A stretch of 64,000 bases of DNA from Corythucha ciliata (GCA_038030265.1 CM075943.1:20274001-20338000), one strand, 5' to 3'; positions 21,871-33,870 are shown, counted from the stretch's first letter. Notes: generated by a model from the letters alone, not told the origin. Program-made: numbers and translations.

Positions 21871-22275
21871 AAAAAGTTTTGTTCCGACAGCAGCCTGTCG
21901 GGAAAAGTGCATTTCATTCATGCGACAATCGAGTCAAACCTCATAAGTTGGAACGATATCAATCAACTATGAATTACATTTAGGCCGTGGTATAGAAAGT
22001 CAAAATCATAAAATCGTGTTTCTTTTTACCGCAGGCCCCTTTTTTGGCACCAACTGAGGCGGAACAAAATGATGAAAATGAAACAGAGTCGGTTTGGTTG
22101 CCTATACGATATGGGAAGGTGGACTCTTGTTAGAGGAGTTATTTGCAATTAAAATCTTTATCCCGGCCGAAATTTCATTCATAATCGATTGATATCGTTC
22201 TAACTGAAGAGGTTTGACTGGATTGTCGCATGAATGAAATGCACTTTTCCCGACAGGCTGCTCTCGGAACTTTTT
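21871..22275. mobile_element. MITE with long terminal inverted repeats (~110 bp), TTCCGACAGCAGCCTGTCGG ends
   Basis: Begins 'aaaaagttttgttccgacag' and ends with the complement 'gctgctctcggaactttt'. The inverted repeat continues through 'gtgcatttcattcatgcgac' to 'gaacgatatcaatc'. The core matches 16420-16650. Together with the neighbouring element it fills an insertion that is empty in units B and C. Confidence 0.75.
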
Positions 22276-22299
22276 TTTTTTTTTTCAATTCTAGTAAGT

Positions 22300-24420
22300 G
22301 TAACTGAATGAATTACGCTAAATGAGAAGACTCATTTTTTATCACGAACTTGGTCCAACAGCAGCACATCAGCGCACTCGCAGTTTATTTGTAATGGCCG
22401 TTTGTGAAATGTTAAAGGAAAATCAAGAAAAAGCGCAATTTGACGCTATGAGAATTGGAAAAATCTCTTCTTTGTTATGTATACTGACAAAAAGCCCAAT
22501 TTGCCCCTAAAATTGTGAAATACGTCAATACTCGGCTAAAGTTGAGGAAAATCATTCTCATTTTATGTAGGTCCATATAGGCGATTTGAACAAATACTGT
22601 TATAAGGTCCAGACTATGGTTAACATTTTAAAAAGACCGCTTAGAAATTCCTTGACAAGTTAGTCCTTTTCCCGCACCATTCACTGGTAACGCGTTCACT
22701 CGCATAACTTCTGGAAGGCAACAATACTCACCATAAACCTTGAAAAATTGCACAATCTCACTCAGGATTTGGTTTAGGAATGTCACCCTTCCACCGACAC
22801 CTGATTGCCAGTGCAGAAGTCTTCCTAGTATATCGTCGGGTTGCAATTGTATGCACCCAGACAAATCAAAATAAATAAACAAAAAGATGTAACAATTTTC
22901 GGATAATTTTTTCTTTCGCTGCTCGAAAAAAAAGGCTTTCTTATTTAAAAAAAAAAAAAAACTCCTTTGCATTAACATTTTCTAGCGACAGTGTCATTCC
23001 AAGTTGTCAGGAATTAAATCTTCTCTCCACGTTTTTTGTTTTTTATTTTCAATAGCCAGAAGCTTTTCTTCTTATTAAAGCCATCCTCAGTGGTCTACAA
23101 CATTTTTATGTGGTGATCTTGCGCCTTGTCTTCAGAGCTTTAGCGGTGCCCTCACCTTGTCGTAAACTCATTTTCATCCCTGTCATCCCCCCTCATTAAA
23201 TTATGCCAGTCCCTCATTCGAAACTGTTGGTTGGGACGCAGAATCTTCATGTTCTTTATGAAAACTGTCGCACATTTTCTTCTCAATAATTCGATCCAAT
23301 TTTACTAACAAAAAAAAACCCCTGGCGAACGACCGCTAAAAGGTTTTTTTTTTGTCAGTTAAACTGGAACGAATTAATGAGAAAAAAATTACTATTATCG
23401 ATGCAACTTCGGGACTAAAATTAGGAAATAAGTCGTCGTTCAAAGAAGAACTTCACAAGCAAAATAAAGGAAAAATCGCGGTAAGGGTATTGACTTAGGG
23501 TCTGTGAGTGACATCATCCTATCGGTCCGGGCACTTCCCTCTCTTGAGTTTTAGAACGTTGCCATACCCGGTCACACAAATTAGGTACATCCAATTTACG
23601 GCTGCTCCAGACTAAATTCCCTAACAAATTAGGCTTTTCCCTAAACCATTGACCGATCACGTGATATCTCACCCAACTTGCAAAAGGCGAAAGATCGTTC
23701 TATACAAATGGAAAAATGCGAGGAACTCAACCAGGATCTTGTTAAAAACTATCACCCCTTTTCATTTATCCACACCTAAAAACCAGCCCAGAAGTCTTCC
23801 TAGTTAGAGTTGTGAGCGGGTTGCCGGCCACCTATCTATTGGTGATAATGATAAAAATTTTTATAAAATAGCTCATCAAAATTATAAAGTAGGTTTCGAT
23901 ATTCGAGTCGCAATCGTCCCCAAACCACAAAGACGAACCCCAGTCCTCATAATTTCTATTTAATTTTGATTTTCCCAAAGCTTCCGAAGAGGAAAAGATA
24001 AAATATATAAAAAACTCATGTTACACACTTTGGTTTATTCCTGAATATAGGACTCAATGAACTAGTGAGACTAGTGAGTAAGTGTCATATTCAATAGTAT
24101 AGGTACAATCACAAACTGAAATAAGAAAATTATTTTTTCCGCCTTTTTTCTTGAAGGCACCCAGCCATAAAAAAAACCTTCTGTTGCACGGGTTTACGCA
24201 AACATTCCCTAGCACCAAGCTGTATTTTCAAAAAGATTCCTATTACCCCTCATCAAATTAACTAACCCTGAAACTGTTTATTAGGACGCAGAATCTTTAT
24301 GTTTTTCCTAAACCTTGTCAAAATAGCCCTAGAGCGATGTAGTTTTTGACTTAATACGTGTCGATGTTATCATTAAGGAACCCCTCGGAAAATCAAAACT
24401 CTAGGAAAATAAAACTATAG
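22300..24420. repeat. Unit A: two diverged tandem ~1.1 kb repeats around a poly(T)/hairpin centre
   Basis: The equivalents in unit B (40620-41500 and 41700-42560) and C show the same arrangement: 'ttctgcgtcc' + 'aacagtttc', an 'aggaagacttctgcgctgg'-like block and 'gggaaaaggactaac'-like block each occur twice about 1.05 kb apart. Between them is an inverted repeat 'atcgataatagtaattttct'. The open frame at 22628-22978 is in one of the repeats. Confidence 0.6.
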
Positions 24421-24560
24421 AAACACGATTTTTCTACTATAGCAAGCACTTTAACTTTGAGGATGTTAATAGTGGTCTCCTCCGCCTATATGCTTAAAGT
24501 TTGAATTGAAACTGAGCCGGACATAGGTGCCCAAAAAAAAAAAAAAAAAAAAAACAAATT

Positions 24561-24743
24561 ATGCGGACATGGAAGAGTTATGTCCATCTTGAAGTCGAGG
24601 TGGTAAAATCCATTATGAAATTTGCATTCGAAATCAAAAGCGATGCAAGTGAATTTTGTGCAAATAAAAACCACCCCCTAATTGTCTTTAAACATTCCTT
24701 GAATGTTAAAAAGATAAGAAAAAAAACCTTTTCAAGAGATTGA
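24561..24743 (+). other. 60-codon open frame conserved in units A, B and C
   Basis: Begins MRTWKSY (A) or MWTWKSY (B, C) and ends KTFSRD. Same length in 40203-40385 (minus) and 55732-55914 (plus). It is antisense to the CMTR1-like gene. No domain recognised; conservation may only reflect recent duplication. Confidence 0.25.
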
Positions 24744-24926
24744 ATAAACGGAACTAAGTGACTTTAATTTCCGGTGATGGTAAATAAAAATGATCGTTGA
24801 TCCCTACACAGCGTTTAAGCTAATATTCAATTAATATAATTAAATCGCGAGAAAAATTGTGAATATTTTGCCACATTTCAACATAGATAATAATTAATAT
24901 GGGTACATAATCAATGTGGTACTCAC

Positions 24927-25241
24927 ATTCGCTGTGCACACGTTCCTTCCTTTGATGAGAATCTTCAGCTGGATTCGGGCACATCATTCGTTGTTTTTCC
25001 GGACGCATTTTATTCACTGTCTACAGTATAACGTTTTAACAAGGAATGAATCCCTATTCGTACCTTTCCCTTGAACAGTTTTCTCCCCACCCCTACTTTT
25101 CTCTTGGCCCTTCTTTAAACTTAAATGACCCTTTTCAAGCGGTTCTGTAAACCGATGGCTTAGCAATAAGAGGGGGGAATGTTGGAAATGGCAGTTGCAA
25201 TGAGTCAGACTAAAAATTCTACCTGTCTGTAGAATAGCCAC
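24927..25241 (-). other. Possible two-exon coding segment, unit A copy
   Basis: An upstream frame (25241 to about 25067, ending before gtacgaata) could splice to a 90-nt exon at 24927-25016 with acceptor gacag and donor gtgagtacc. The exon encodes KMRPEKQRMMCPNPAEDSHQ and more. The same exon, same phase and identical amino acids are in B (39911-40000) and C (56117-56206). Product not recognised; it lies on the same strand as and upstream of the CMTR1-like copy. Confidence 0.35.
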
Positions 25242-25434
25242 AAGCCCTCATCGCTTGCTTCTCCATTTTCCACCTTTTTTTTAGTAATCCTTCCGTTAAA
25301 ATCACCCCCGCATTTGAAAAACGTGGTATATTGGACAATGATTACATCATTCTTGGGTCGATTTTATATCTCATACGTGAGCTTGTGTTAAAATCAACAC
25401 TATTTGGGACGTTCTTTTCGATTCAAATTCCTAA

Positions 25435-25570
25435 TGGCCCATTTATAAGCCCTTTGTTTGCGTTGTGTGGATTCTATGCAACCGAACAAATGTATTCCCT
25501 CGAAAAATGAAGTAATTTTATAGGTTGCAAAGATATCACACAACGGAAATGTGGAGCTCATGAACGGACC
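25435..25570. mobile_element. MITE with GGCCCGTTCA-type termini, unit A copy
   Basis: Orthologous within the repeat units to 39352-39486 (B) and 56631-56765 (C). Confidence 0.7.
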
Positions 25571-26039
25571 TTAATTATTGTTGGATTTTAAAAGAGTTGT
25601 TTTTCATTCAAGCATTGTTCAGAATAAAGAATGAGAATTCAAGATTCATAGGAAAAGAGTGATAATCATTTTAACGGCCCATAGTCGTGTCTTTTGCGCA
25701 ATTTTAACCCCAAAATGTGCAGAGGATACTACAGGTTTGCTCGTTTGGTGTTCAGCGTAGTGGTTCCGATGTAGTACGAGCAGTCCGGAATCGACGGCAT
25801 TTTTCAAAAGTAGTGAAACGGGTGTTACAAAGGCTTCTTATGACTATTATGGATATAACAGAAGGGCAAGAAAAGGGAAGGTGGTCCATATAATAATTTT
25901 GGTTCGAACAACTAAGTCGTACAACATATGCAAAACTATTTTATTTTCCTTCTGAAACATCCTGGAGAGAACCAATCCTGGAAAAATGGCGTTTTAAACC
26001 AATAAACCACGCAATATTATCGTTTTTGAGTGAGATGAA

Positions 26040-26360
26040 CCTGCCAACGTGGTTTTTCCAATTACCAAACCCTGCGAGAATTGTCTTTTTCCGAGCTAAG
26101 CCCGCGAAATATCCAAGCTCGAATAGTTGGTCTTAAAGTGGACCAAACACGCAACATTAGGATTGTCATTGATCCACCACTGTGAATTTCGTTTTTTGAA
26201 AAAGCAAATCCGTGAAATTGGTTTTTCCAATGGCTTAACCACACAAGAACAATTTTTACAGCAGCAAAATTTGTGAAGCTTTTGAAAACCCAACCAAGAA
26301 CACCCCTCCAACACGAAATTTTTCGTTTGGCTATGTATGATAAATTACAACGGAACATAA
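26040..26360. repeat. Degenerate repeat in unit A (open frames are repeat-derived)
   Basis: Contains 'ccaattaccaaaccctgcg', 'ccaatggcttaaccacac' and similar short phrases resembling 9.1-9.9 kb. The two overlapping minus frames (26062-26364, 26096-26314) are both preserved in B and C at the same level, which argues against coding selection on either. Confidence 0.4.
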
Positions 26361-26714
26361 CCATTGATTAAAGACTTCTTTCGGGACTCCTTTGAACACA
26401 CCCATGCCATTTTTAAACATAAACAATTCCTTTTAAGGACAATTCTGCAAGGACATTATTCTCTCTCTAAAAAAAAGACCATTTCCTTGGTCGATTGTCT
26501 TTTTCGCGGAGTGTATTAACGACGACCTCATTTAGGTCTTCCGCAAAAACTGATTATTTTGGTGTTCCAAAGTCTATTTCTCGCTGTAATTTATCCGTTT
26601 ACAACTATCGTGTTTCCTGACTAAAATAAGTTTCAGTTGATTATTTGTCACCAATATTGGTTTATGTCTATTACTTCCATAATTATTACATTATTGTTCG
26701 GCTGATTGACGGCT

Positions 26715-26976
26715 CCAGGGGGGTGATTCTGAAATTTTCAAAATTTACGTGTCGTAACTGGGAAGGAGAGGGAGAGGATTCACCCCGTTGCCTTGGTTTT
26801 TCCACAAATTTGTTAAGAATTTTTTAATTTTTTCTTCGAGACCACTTATTCTCGCGTGAAAATTCCGCAGTTTAATTCGAAAGGTATCGTAAAAACCATG
26901 CCAACGAAGTACCTCCCCTCACCCTTCTGCCATTTTACGACACGTAAACTTTTAAATTTACAGAATAACCCCCCTG
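26715..26976. mobile_element. MITE with CCAGGGGGGT...ACCCCCCTGG termini
   Basis: Inverted ends 'aggggggtgattctg' and 'cagaataacccccct', continuing into 'ttcaaaatttacgtg'. Copies at 37946-38208 and 57909-58170. It lies inside a family S copy. Confidence 0.75.
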
Positions 26977-27407
26977 ATCTGTTTTTTTCTGCTAAATCCC
27001 AAGTTGATTCCTTTTGTAACCTGTTCTTGACTAACCCCTGCAATGTCCAAGTCAAAACATCGAGTAAGGTAAGTGAATTTTCTGACTTAGTGGATTTGGA
27101 AGAGGTGATCATTAGCATGGATGTATTTAGTTTTTATTTTTATTAGCAATAGTGAAAATGCAAAGGAGGTATTTGAAGTAGCATGACCGAATTCTCTGAG
27201 AATAATTTAGTGTTCAAACATAATAAATAAGTAGACCAGTGATGACGAAGTACACCCAAGCCTCCTCAACGCCAAGTTTTTCTCCGGAACAAGGGACCCT
27301 CCCCTTCAAACATCAATCATTGTTGGCATCCCGTTAGGCAATGAAGTTTTTGACCTGAGTTACAATTTTTTCCTTTTCTCACCCTTTCTTTCTTCGTTAT
27401 CACCATT

Positions 27408-27436
27408 TTTGTTGTTGTTGTTGTTGTTGTTGTTTT
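27408..27436. repeat. (GTT)n microsatellite and T run
   Basis: About eight GTT units followed by a run of T. Confidence 0.85.
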
Positions 27437-27786
27437 TTTTCCTTTCATTGTTGCCACTCTCTCTCAATTCTGTTGAACGGCCAAAAAAATCCAGCGCTGA
27501 GAACGCAGATATTAAACGCTGAGAAGGGTTTATAGTCTCGTTGATTCAGTCAGAAAATGGGAATTTACTAATAGAAAGCTAGTAATTTTCCCCGTGAACC
27601 AGGAAAAACCCCGCCTGAGTTCAATTCATCAGCCTCTTTCTGAAAATTCAGCTGTCACACTGCCTACATTATGAGATATTGTGCGGTGTACAACCGGTTA
27701 TGTTGCGAAACCATCAAATTATCCGTTAGATAACCTAACGATTCGATCTAACACCGATAATTTCTCCGTGGAAATTACTTATGCTG

Positions 27787-27977
27787 TTTTCACACTTATA
27801 CGGTTTCATTCGGTTCGGTTCATTTTCGACAGCAAATTCATCTTTTTCACACTGTTGGGCTGTTGGGCTATGCCCTTCCATCGTCGTCCGAATAACATCA
27901 GTTCAATTAATTTATTGATTAATAATACCGGCGACAGAATTTCTCATCATATCTATCTAACCGTATAAGTGTGAAAC
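27787..27977. mobile_element. Inverted-repeat element with TTTTCACACTTATACGGTT ends
   Basis: The right end 'aaccgtataagtgtgaaa' is the complement of the left end. The interior 'aataccggcgacagaatt' also occurs at 33265-33285. The 95-codon frame over it is not accepted as a gene. Confidence 0.65.
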
Positions 27978-28284
27978 CGGCCTTATACTGGCGATGATAA
28001 ATTAACATTAATTGTTAAATTTTTATTAAAAATTAGTCAGTAAGGGGAAAGAACAAGGAATGTCCGTTTTTCTAACGGTACTAATTATTTAGGAAACACA
28101 GAGGGGGAAAAAGTCCTACTTAGAGGCAAAGAAAGATTCGGTGTGGAAAGAATAAGGAATCCAAATTGTACCTGCCGTGATATATACATAGAGACTGCTC
28201 TGTGGTTCACATTCGTACTTCGATGGAGGCCAGTTGTTGATCTGAAGTTTACAGGCGGTCTTCATGATAATTAATGTGAGTTTG

Positions 28285-28445
28285 AAAGTAAAAAATGGAT
28301 TTTCTGAAAACAAGGGAGTGTCGCCAGCTCTCGGTCTATTACCCTTCAATTGAGATAGACAATTCAAATGTTTTTTTTTTTTCGGCATCGTTGCTTCCTG
28401 TGTACGACTGGGCCAGAGTCAGACATTGAAAACAGGTCAATTTTT
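28285..28445. repeat. Segment inverted at 36112-36262
   Basis: 'gaaaacaagggagtgtcgcc' through 'cagacattgaaaacaggtca' matches 36112-36262 in reverse complement. At 28285-28295 the sequence continues into 'actttcaaactc', whereas the partner is interrupted there by a hairpin-ended element, so this end acts as an uninterrupted reference. Confidence 0.75.
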
Positions 28446-28451
28446 TCCTCA

Positions 28452-28580
28452 TATATAGGGATGGGTATCGGTGGAGAAAACATCGATATCTGGTATCGGT
28501 CAAATCCTGAAACCAAAACATCGATATGCGATATATATCGAACAGAAAACATCGATAGTCATCGATATACGGAGAAAAAC
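28452..28580. repeat. Cluster of ATCGATA/TATCG motifs
   Basis: ATCGAT occurs four times within about 90 bp (near 28482, 28521, 28552 and 28561), interspersed with GGTATCGG and ATATATCG. The pattern resembles DREF-type TATCGATA sites of insect promoters but may be a short repeat. Confidence 0.45.
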
Positions 28581-28689
28581 TTTATGTTTTTATCGGTTTT
28601 TATGTAGGAGCAGTTATCATTTATCAATAATCAACTCAAATGGAAGAAAAACAGGCCTAAGACTTATTGGCTGGTGTAAATGTTTGCTG

Positions 28690-29560
28690 CCTAAAATCAG
28701 TTTCAGTTGATCATTTTCCTATTGCCTCCATGATTGGCTCATCTCAATTACTTATATCATTATTATTTGGCTAATTGACGTCTTCTGGTGAGTTTATTCA
28801 GCTAGTTACGAATTTGATTCCCGTTGCAACCTTTTGTTGACTGGAAAGTCATAGTCAAAACATCAAGTTATGTATTTTTTTAAAAAATTTTAATCCAGTG
28901 GATTTGCAGGAGATGCTGATTAGCGGGGGATTTATTTATTTTTAATAATTTTTTTCATTGGTAATCGTATTCGCAAGCAAAGCAGGTGTGAGGTAATTGA
29001 AACGAATTTTTGAGAATAATTCCGTGAACAACAAGTAAATGTAACTAATAAATAAGTAGACCGTGCAACGACGAATAACACCTGGGGGCCTGTTCTATAA
29101 CTTTTGACTGTCACTATCACTGTCTCTTTCCACCCGTTCTCCCCATCAACATGTGATTTAATTCGGGTCGGACGGGTGGAAAGGATATTCCTAGGAACAC
29201 TATGAAATTTTGCAGAACAGGCCCCCTGAGCCTCCTCCTTGCCAAGCCTTTCACCAGAACAAAGGACCCTCTCCTGAAACATTCAGCATCGAAGGCATAC
29301 CGTTTGATCGGTTTGGAAGATGAGTTTATTGAACTGTTTATGAGCCACAGCTTTCTTCACCCTTCAGTTGCTGGACACTGTACATAACGCAGGTCTTTTT
29401 TTTAACCCTATAACTCCATCTTTTTTTTTTTTTTTTTTTTCACGTTGCAACTCACCCTCAACTTCACGGCCAAAGATAAATGAATCCAGTGAAGCCTGGG
29501 CACTGTTTGCAGCTTCGTTCACTGAGTCTGAAAATAGGAATTCACTAATAGAAAGCTAAA
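28690..29560. repeat. Family S copy
   Basis: Colinear with other S copies, with a MITE inserted at 29094-29226 in the 'aacacctgagcctcc' landmark and a poly(T) run at about 29412-29440. Confidence 0.65.
29094..29226. mobile_element. MITE with GGGGGCCTGTTCT...AGAACAGGCCCCC ends
   Basis: About 133 bp, interior also partly palindromic (ccacccgt/acgggtgg). CCTG is present on both sides, compatible with a short target duplication. It interrupts family S. Confidence 0.7.
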
Positions 29561-29569
29561 GTCTGTCCA

Positions 29570-29817
29570 CTTAGGGATGGACTCTTGCCCGCCCTTGAAT
29601 TTAGTGGAATGAGCTTCCCCTTTGCCCCTTCTTTTAAAAATAATGCACCGGGAATAATTTTGGAACAAATGATCACTGTGTAGCGTCTATACGTAATCAT
29701 AGTGCCCCTACTAAAAGTTTTTTGTTGAGTTCTTTAAATGTTTTTGGTGGGAGTGAACACATCGAACTACCGAAATGAAGCAACACGTTCGAGAGTCCAT
29801 CAATAAGTGAACAGACT
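29570..29817. mobile_element. MITE with AGTCTGTCCACTTA ends
   Basis: Left 'agtctgtccacttaggga' and right 'aataagtgaacagact' are inverted. An inverted half copy lies at 31838-31995 (shared 'gtagcgtctatacgta'). Confidence 0.65.
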
Positions 29818-30179
29818 ATGTCTTTTCAAGCGAGCTCACACAGTAAGTTGCTTATTTTTTACGTCTATCCATAGTTGGATTGCCTTTTTTTCTCGAATTA
29901 GCAGAATGCCCAGAGATTGCGGTTCTCCAATTGCTATTATTTTCGCCCTTATGTAGCACTGAGACTTCTTCAGTCATAGCTGACAGATCGGGACACATAT
30001 TCGAACGAAGTCCGATTGATGTGGTTCATTGTATTCAAATAAATTCATTATTGTTTATGGAAGTTTGTTCTTACAGAACACCAACACACAAAACGATCTC
30101 GACATGTAGAAAACGACAGTTGATAACAACACCACAATCGACTGTCGCTATCAACTTTCGTTTTGGCTGTTGTTAACTT

Positions 30180-30990
30180 TACAGAACAGACCCCCAGATC
30201 TAAAACCAGACTGGTATCGGCATATGAGGTGGTTTTGCTCAAGAAACCACTTGAGGCGATAGTGTATCATTCTTTCCAGGATTTTACCAATGCAATTGGA
30301 TAAGGAAATAGGTCGATAACTTTCCACCCGCGATGGAACTTTGCCGGGTTTAAGGATAGGGATGATAAGTACCTTCTTCCAGCTGTCAGGGTACATAGCT
30401 TGGGACCATAACTGATTGTATATCTGTAGGAGATAAGAGAGTTGGTTTTGGTAAGTTGTTTGATAAATTCATATGGGATTGTATCTGGACCTGGTGCTTT
30501 GGAAGTACATTGTTTTAACGCAAATTCTAGCTCTTAAAGGGTAGAAGGAAGGTTGTATGGTTTTGGAAAGGTTCTGTTGTTTTCCCATGAAAAAGAGGTG
30601 ATGGGAGGGGGTTCGGAGATAAAATTTGTGGAGAAGGTTTGTTCAAAATGGTCGGCAAATAATTCAGATACTTCATCAGATATATCATCAGTTATAGTCC
30701 CTCCCATGTTGATGATTGGGGGTAATAAATTCGGCTGTCGACCCTACAGCGTGCGTATTTTGTGCCAGAGATCCGAGGGTGGTGTCGTAGTTTTGATTTG
30801 GGATATGTACGATTCCCAACTTGATTTTTTTGCTTGTAAACGGATTTTTCTTTCAAGTGCTCTGAGTTGTTTATATTTGATGAGATTTGCAGTTGTGGGG
30901 TATTTTTGAAATCGGTTGTATGCTTTGCGGGTTTGACGGTGGGCTGCGTGGCAATCCCCCTGTCCACCAAGGGACGGGTGCAGGCTGATT
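30180..30990 (-). pseudogene. Non-LTR retrotransposon reverse transcriptase fragment
   Basis: On the minus strand from about 30990 to 30180: a basic pre-RT segment (AAHRQTRKAYNRFQ, KSSWESYISQIK), then motifs typical of Jockey-like ORF2: SELFADHFEQTFS, SKAPGPDTIPYEF and PDSWKKVLIIPILKPGK, ESYRPISLSNCIGKILERM, YQSGFR. The pieces lie in more than one frame with a stop after IRTL and are cut at about 30195 before the catalytic YxDD region. Non-functional remnant of a retrotransposon. Confidence 0.88.
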
Positions 30991-30999
30991 CTGATGAGA

Positions 31000-31840
31000 T
31001 AGAACGGCCAAGTCCCCGTTCAAGTCTTAACGTAGCAGTTCATCCACGGTCTGCACCATTTGGACGACGGGACGAGACGAAACCGGTGGCAGACGCCATC
31101 GCACTTGTGGGGAGAAGTAAAACAAATTCCGGTCAGTTGGAAAAAACGTTTTATTCATGTGATAACGCATTGGGAAATGAATATTTTAAGGGGTCCATAG
31201 ACGTACAATAAATATTGCGCAATAAATTTGTACAATATTTCGTTTCCAGATGTTTAGGGATAAAAAATAGGTTGTTCATTATATTGTGCAACCCATCAAT
31301 ACAACCCACAAACGTTCTTTAACGCTGTTCATTCCTTTTACAATACTCATGCATTTCACACTGACTGTGCGCCGAGGAAAAGGGTAAACTTTTACCATAT
31401 ACTGTCCTCACACTGATGGACTCCGCCTTGAATCAGATTGTTCTACCTGTGTTTACCTGTGGTACCTGTGGGTTAACACCCCCAGAGCCCTATCAAAAAT
31501 ACACAATGTCAAATTTAAGTGAATCACGGGAAAAATTACACTGTAAATGGGCATAAAAACGCCCAGTTTTTGTTCGTAGAACATAAAGTTGAACAGAGCG
31601 CCAACTTCCTTCAAGACGATACCTCCGCGTCTGGGTCAGTTTATAGCTTTTCTAGTATAGAATCAATCTGAACCATTTCAAAAAACGCTACAAACTTTAC
31701 ACGCGGGTCTATTATTCATCCATGTAGCCCGATCTGGCTTGAAATTACATGAAAATCGACACCCCACACCCCTATGATCTCAAAACCTTTGAAAACCCCC
31801 ATTTTGGACCCGCTTTTGGCCAATATAACTCAGGGAGTTA
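31000..31840. other. No recognisable gene
   Basis: A 114-codon plus frame (30867-31211) mostly lies antisense to the RT fragment. A short repeat of 'acctgtg' occurs near 31445-31475. Confidence 0.3.
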
Positions 31841-31995
31841 AAGTCTTTCCACTTAAGCGATGGACTCTCGAACGTGTTGCTTCACTTCGATAGTTCGATT
31901 CGTTTACTCCCACTAAGAATTATTAAAGAAATCAACAAAAAACTTTTACTACGGGCACTATGGTTACGTATAGACGCTACACACTGATCATTTGA
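31838..31995. mobile_element. Half copy of the AGTCTGTCCACTTA MITE (inverted)
   Basis: Matches the reverse complement of 29670-29817. Confidence 0.55.
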
Positions 31996-32289
31996 TAGAT
32001 AAGTCTCTTTATTTTACAATACAAAATCAAAATAACCAAACAAAACATCTCTGAGACAAGCTCAATGGCCGCAGCCGTCTGAGGAGTCTATACGCTGCTA
32101 CCCACCTATTGTAATCATCAAGCACAGATACATATGAAATGAAAGTGATGCACTTATAGTTAAGGAACTTAAATAAAGTTGAGACCGAGTTTTCCGCGCG
32201 TGTGGTAGAGATTATTTATATTTCGCCCTGATTTCTAATGATTGACTACAGTAATATATCAATAATTCCCAGTTTTCCCCATTAAGTAA

Positions 32290-32900
32290 GCGTATTGTAT
32301 AACAAACGCTAATTTCCTGTTCCCCAAACACCCTTCTTTTTAGTTCCTGATATCCGGGGCATACTACGAGAAAATGAAAAAAATCCTCTTTTTGGTAAAT
32401 TACAAACGGGACAAAAATAGATACTATCCTCTTTCTTGGTGTACGTAATATAATCCAACTTCAATAGCTCACCCCTCAATTTCATTGTTAGTCCTATGTT
32501 GGCGGAATACACATTGCTGTAGGGTAATCGAACTTCAATTCCTTACTCAACAAATACGTAGTAGAATTAACAATTTCATAAGCGAACTTGTCCCTACAGC
32601 GCTCATTTAGCTCATGCCTGATGCTCATCAGCTTCTTGCCCCAAGTATCAATATTACTAATACTATTTTTTTCCCCTAGGTTAAACTCTGCTATGTACTC
32701 GTTGGACCGCCTAAGCTATAGCATATTCTTCTTATAATTTCACTAGACAGTATTTTCGGTAACATCCGACATGTTCATGACTTTAACAATATACTCGTGG
32801 TGTAACTTCATGGAAAACAAATTCATCACATCCATTCCTGTCTCCACGTGAATGAAAGACGTTCGACAATACACGAGCAGCCTCAAGCATTTTTTTCAAA
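32290..32900 (-). pseudogene. Non-LTR retrotransposon ORF2 C-terminal fragment
   Basis: The minus strand contains DTWGKKLMSIRHELNERC and NIGLTMKLRGELLKLDYI, then a zinc-knuckle-like end FCPVCNLP, which after a frameshift continues FFHFLVVCPGYQEL (C..C...H...C spacing). Frameshifts and stops separate the pieces. Assigned from the arrangement typical of Jockey/CR1-type ORF2 tails; the exact clade is not determinable here. Confidence 0.6.
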
Positions 32901-33009
32901 TACGAACAAGCTTTCATGAATGGGGGTAGGTTTTTAACTTTTCCCCGGGGGGCTTCTGCTCTCAAATTTGTTAAAAATTTCGAATTATCACTTTGTTTCA
33001 TTTTAGGAA

Positions 33010-33186
33010 CTTATGTATACAGTAGAATTGCTCTAGAATGCTAGTCCAGTGCGCTACCAATTGAGTCACGGTGACGCCCTTGGGAGACGCAGAGAGAGGA
33101 ATGAACAAAGCCAAACCCCACCCAGGGCCATTTTTTCTCGAAACTCCAGGCCAGGTTACGGGTTCAAATCCCGCCGGGGAGGCCAT
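33010..33186. mobile_element. tRNA-like pieces of a SINE (minus 5' half, plus-strand 3' half)
   Basis: On the minus strand 33075-33012 reads 'gtgactcaattggtagcg', a tRNA D-arm/A-box, continuing into an anticodon-arm-like stretch. On the plus strand 33155-33183 reads 'ggttcaaatcccgccgggga', a T-arm/B-box and acceptor side. The two halves point toward each other, so this is a rearranged SINE or two fragments, not a tRNA gene. Confidence 0.55.
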
Positions 33187-33329
33187 TTTTTTTCGCAGCT
33201 CAAATTGTGTTAGGCTTTGCCTTCCCGAGTCTTCAGGACATCAGTTGATTAGTTACGTTTAATTAAAATACCGGCGACAGAATTCCTTGTATCTATCTTC
33301 ATTTTTTTAATTTTAAAATAATTTTTGGT

Positions 33330-33870
33330 GCCGAGTTTATGTACGCCCATTTGCAGAAAGTGCCCATTAGCGGGAGATTCATTTTTATATATATATTTTT
33401 AAATTGGTAATCGTTATCAAGCAAAGCAAGTTAGTGTGAGGTAACAGAACCCAGATTTTTGAGAATAATTCCGCGATTAAAAAATATGTGTAATTGGTGA
33501 ATAAACGTAGACCAGTGATGACTTAGAACACCCGAGCCTCTTCCTTGCCAAGTTTTCACTATAACAAAGGACCCTCTCCTCTGACTATCAGCGTTGAAGG
33601 CATCCCGCGTGGTCGGTTTGGAATAGAAGTTTATTGAACTGTTGATGAGTCACGGCCTTTTTACCCTTCCGTTGGTGGACTTTGAGCATAACGTAGGACT
33701 TTTCTCTTTACCCTATCACCATCCTTTTTTCACGGCGCCAATCCCCCTCACCTTGACAGCCAAGGATAAATAAATCCAATGAAGACTGAACGCTATTCGT
33801 AGTTTCGTTCATTGACTCCGAAAATATAGGCATTGACTAATCGAAAGTTATTAAATATTGAATTGAAAGC
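33330..33870. repeat. Family S copy (partial)
   Basis: Colinear landmarks 'tcaagcaaagcaagtt', 'gtagaccagtgatgac', 'catcccgcgtggtcgg' and 'gactaatcgaaag'. Confidence 0.65.

Larger units (their letters stand above)
17966..27375. repeat. Unit A: large repeat, direct relative of unit C and inverted relative of unit B
   Basis: Colinear with 50484-58567 (same orientation) and with 37821-46345 in reverse complement. It is more divergent from B and C than those are from each other. It carries the CMTR1-like gene copy, a GGCCCGTTCA MITE, a CCAGGGGGG MITE, and a private insertion of hairpin-ended elements at 21145-22275 that is absent from B and C. Confidence 0.88.
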
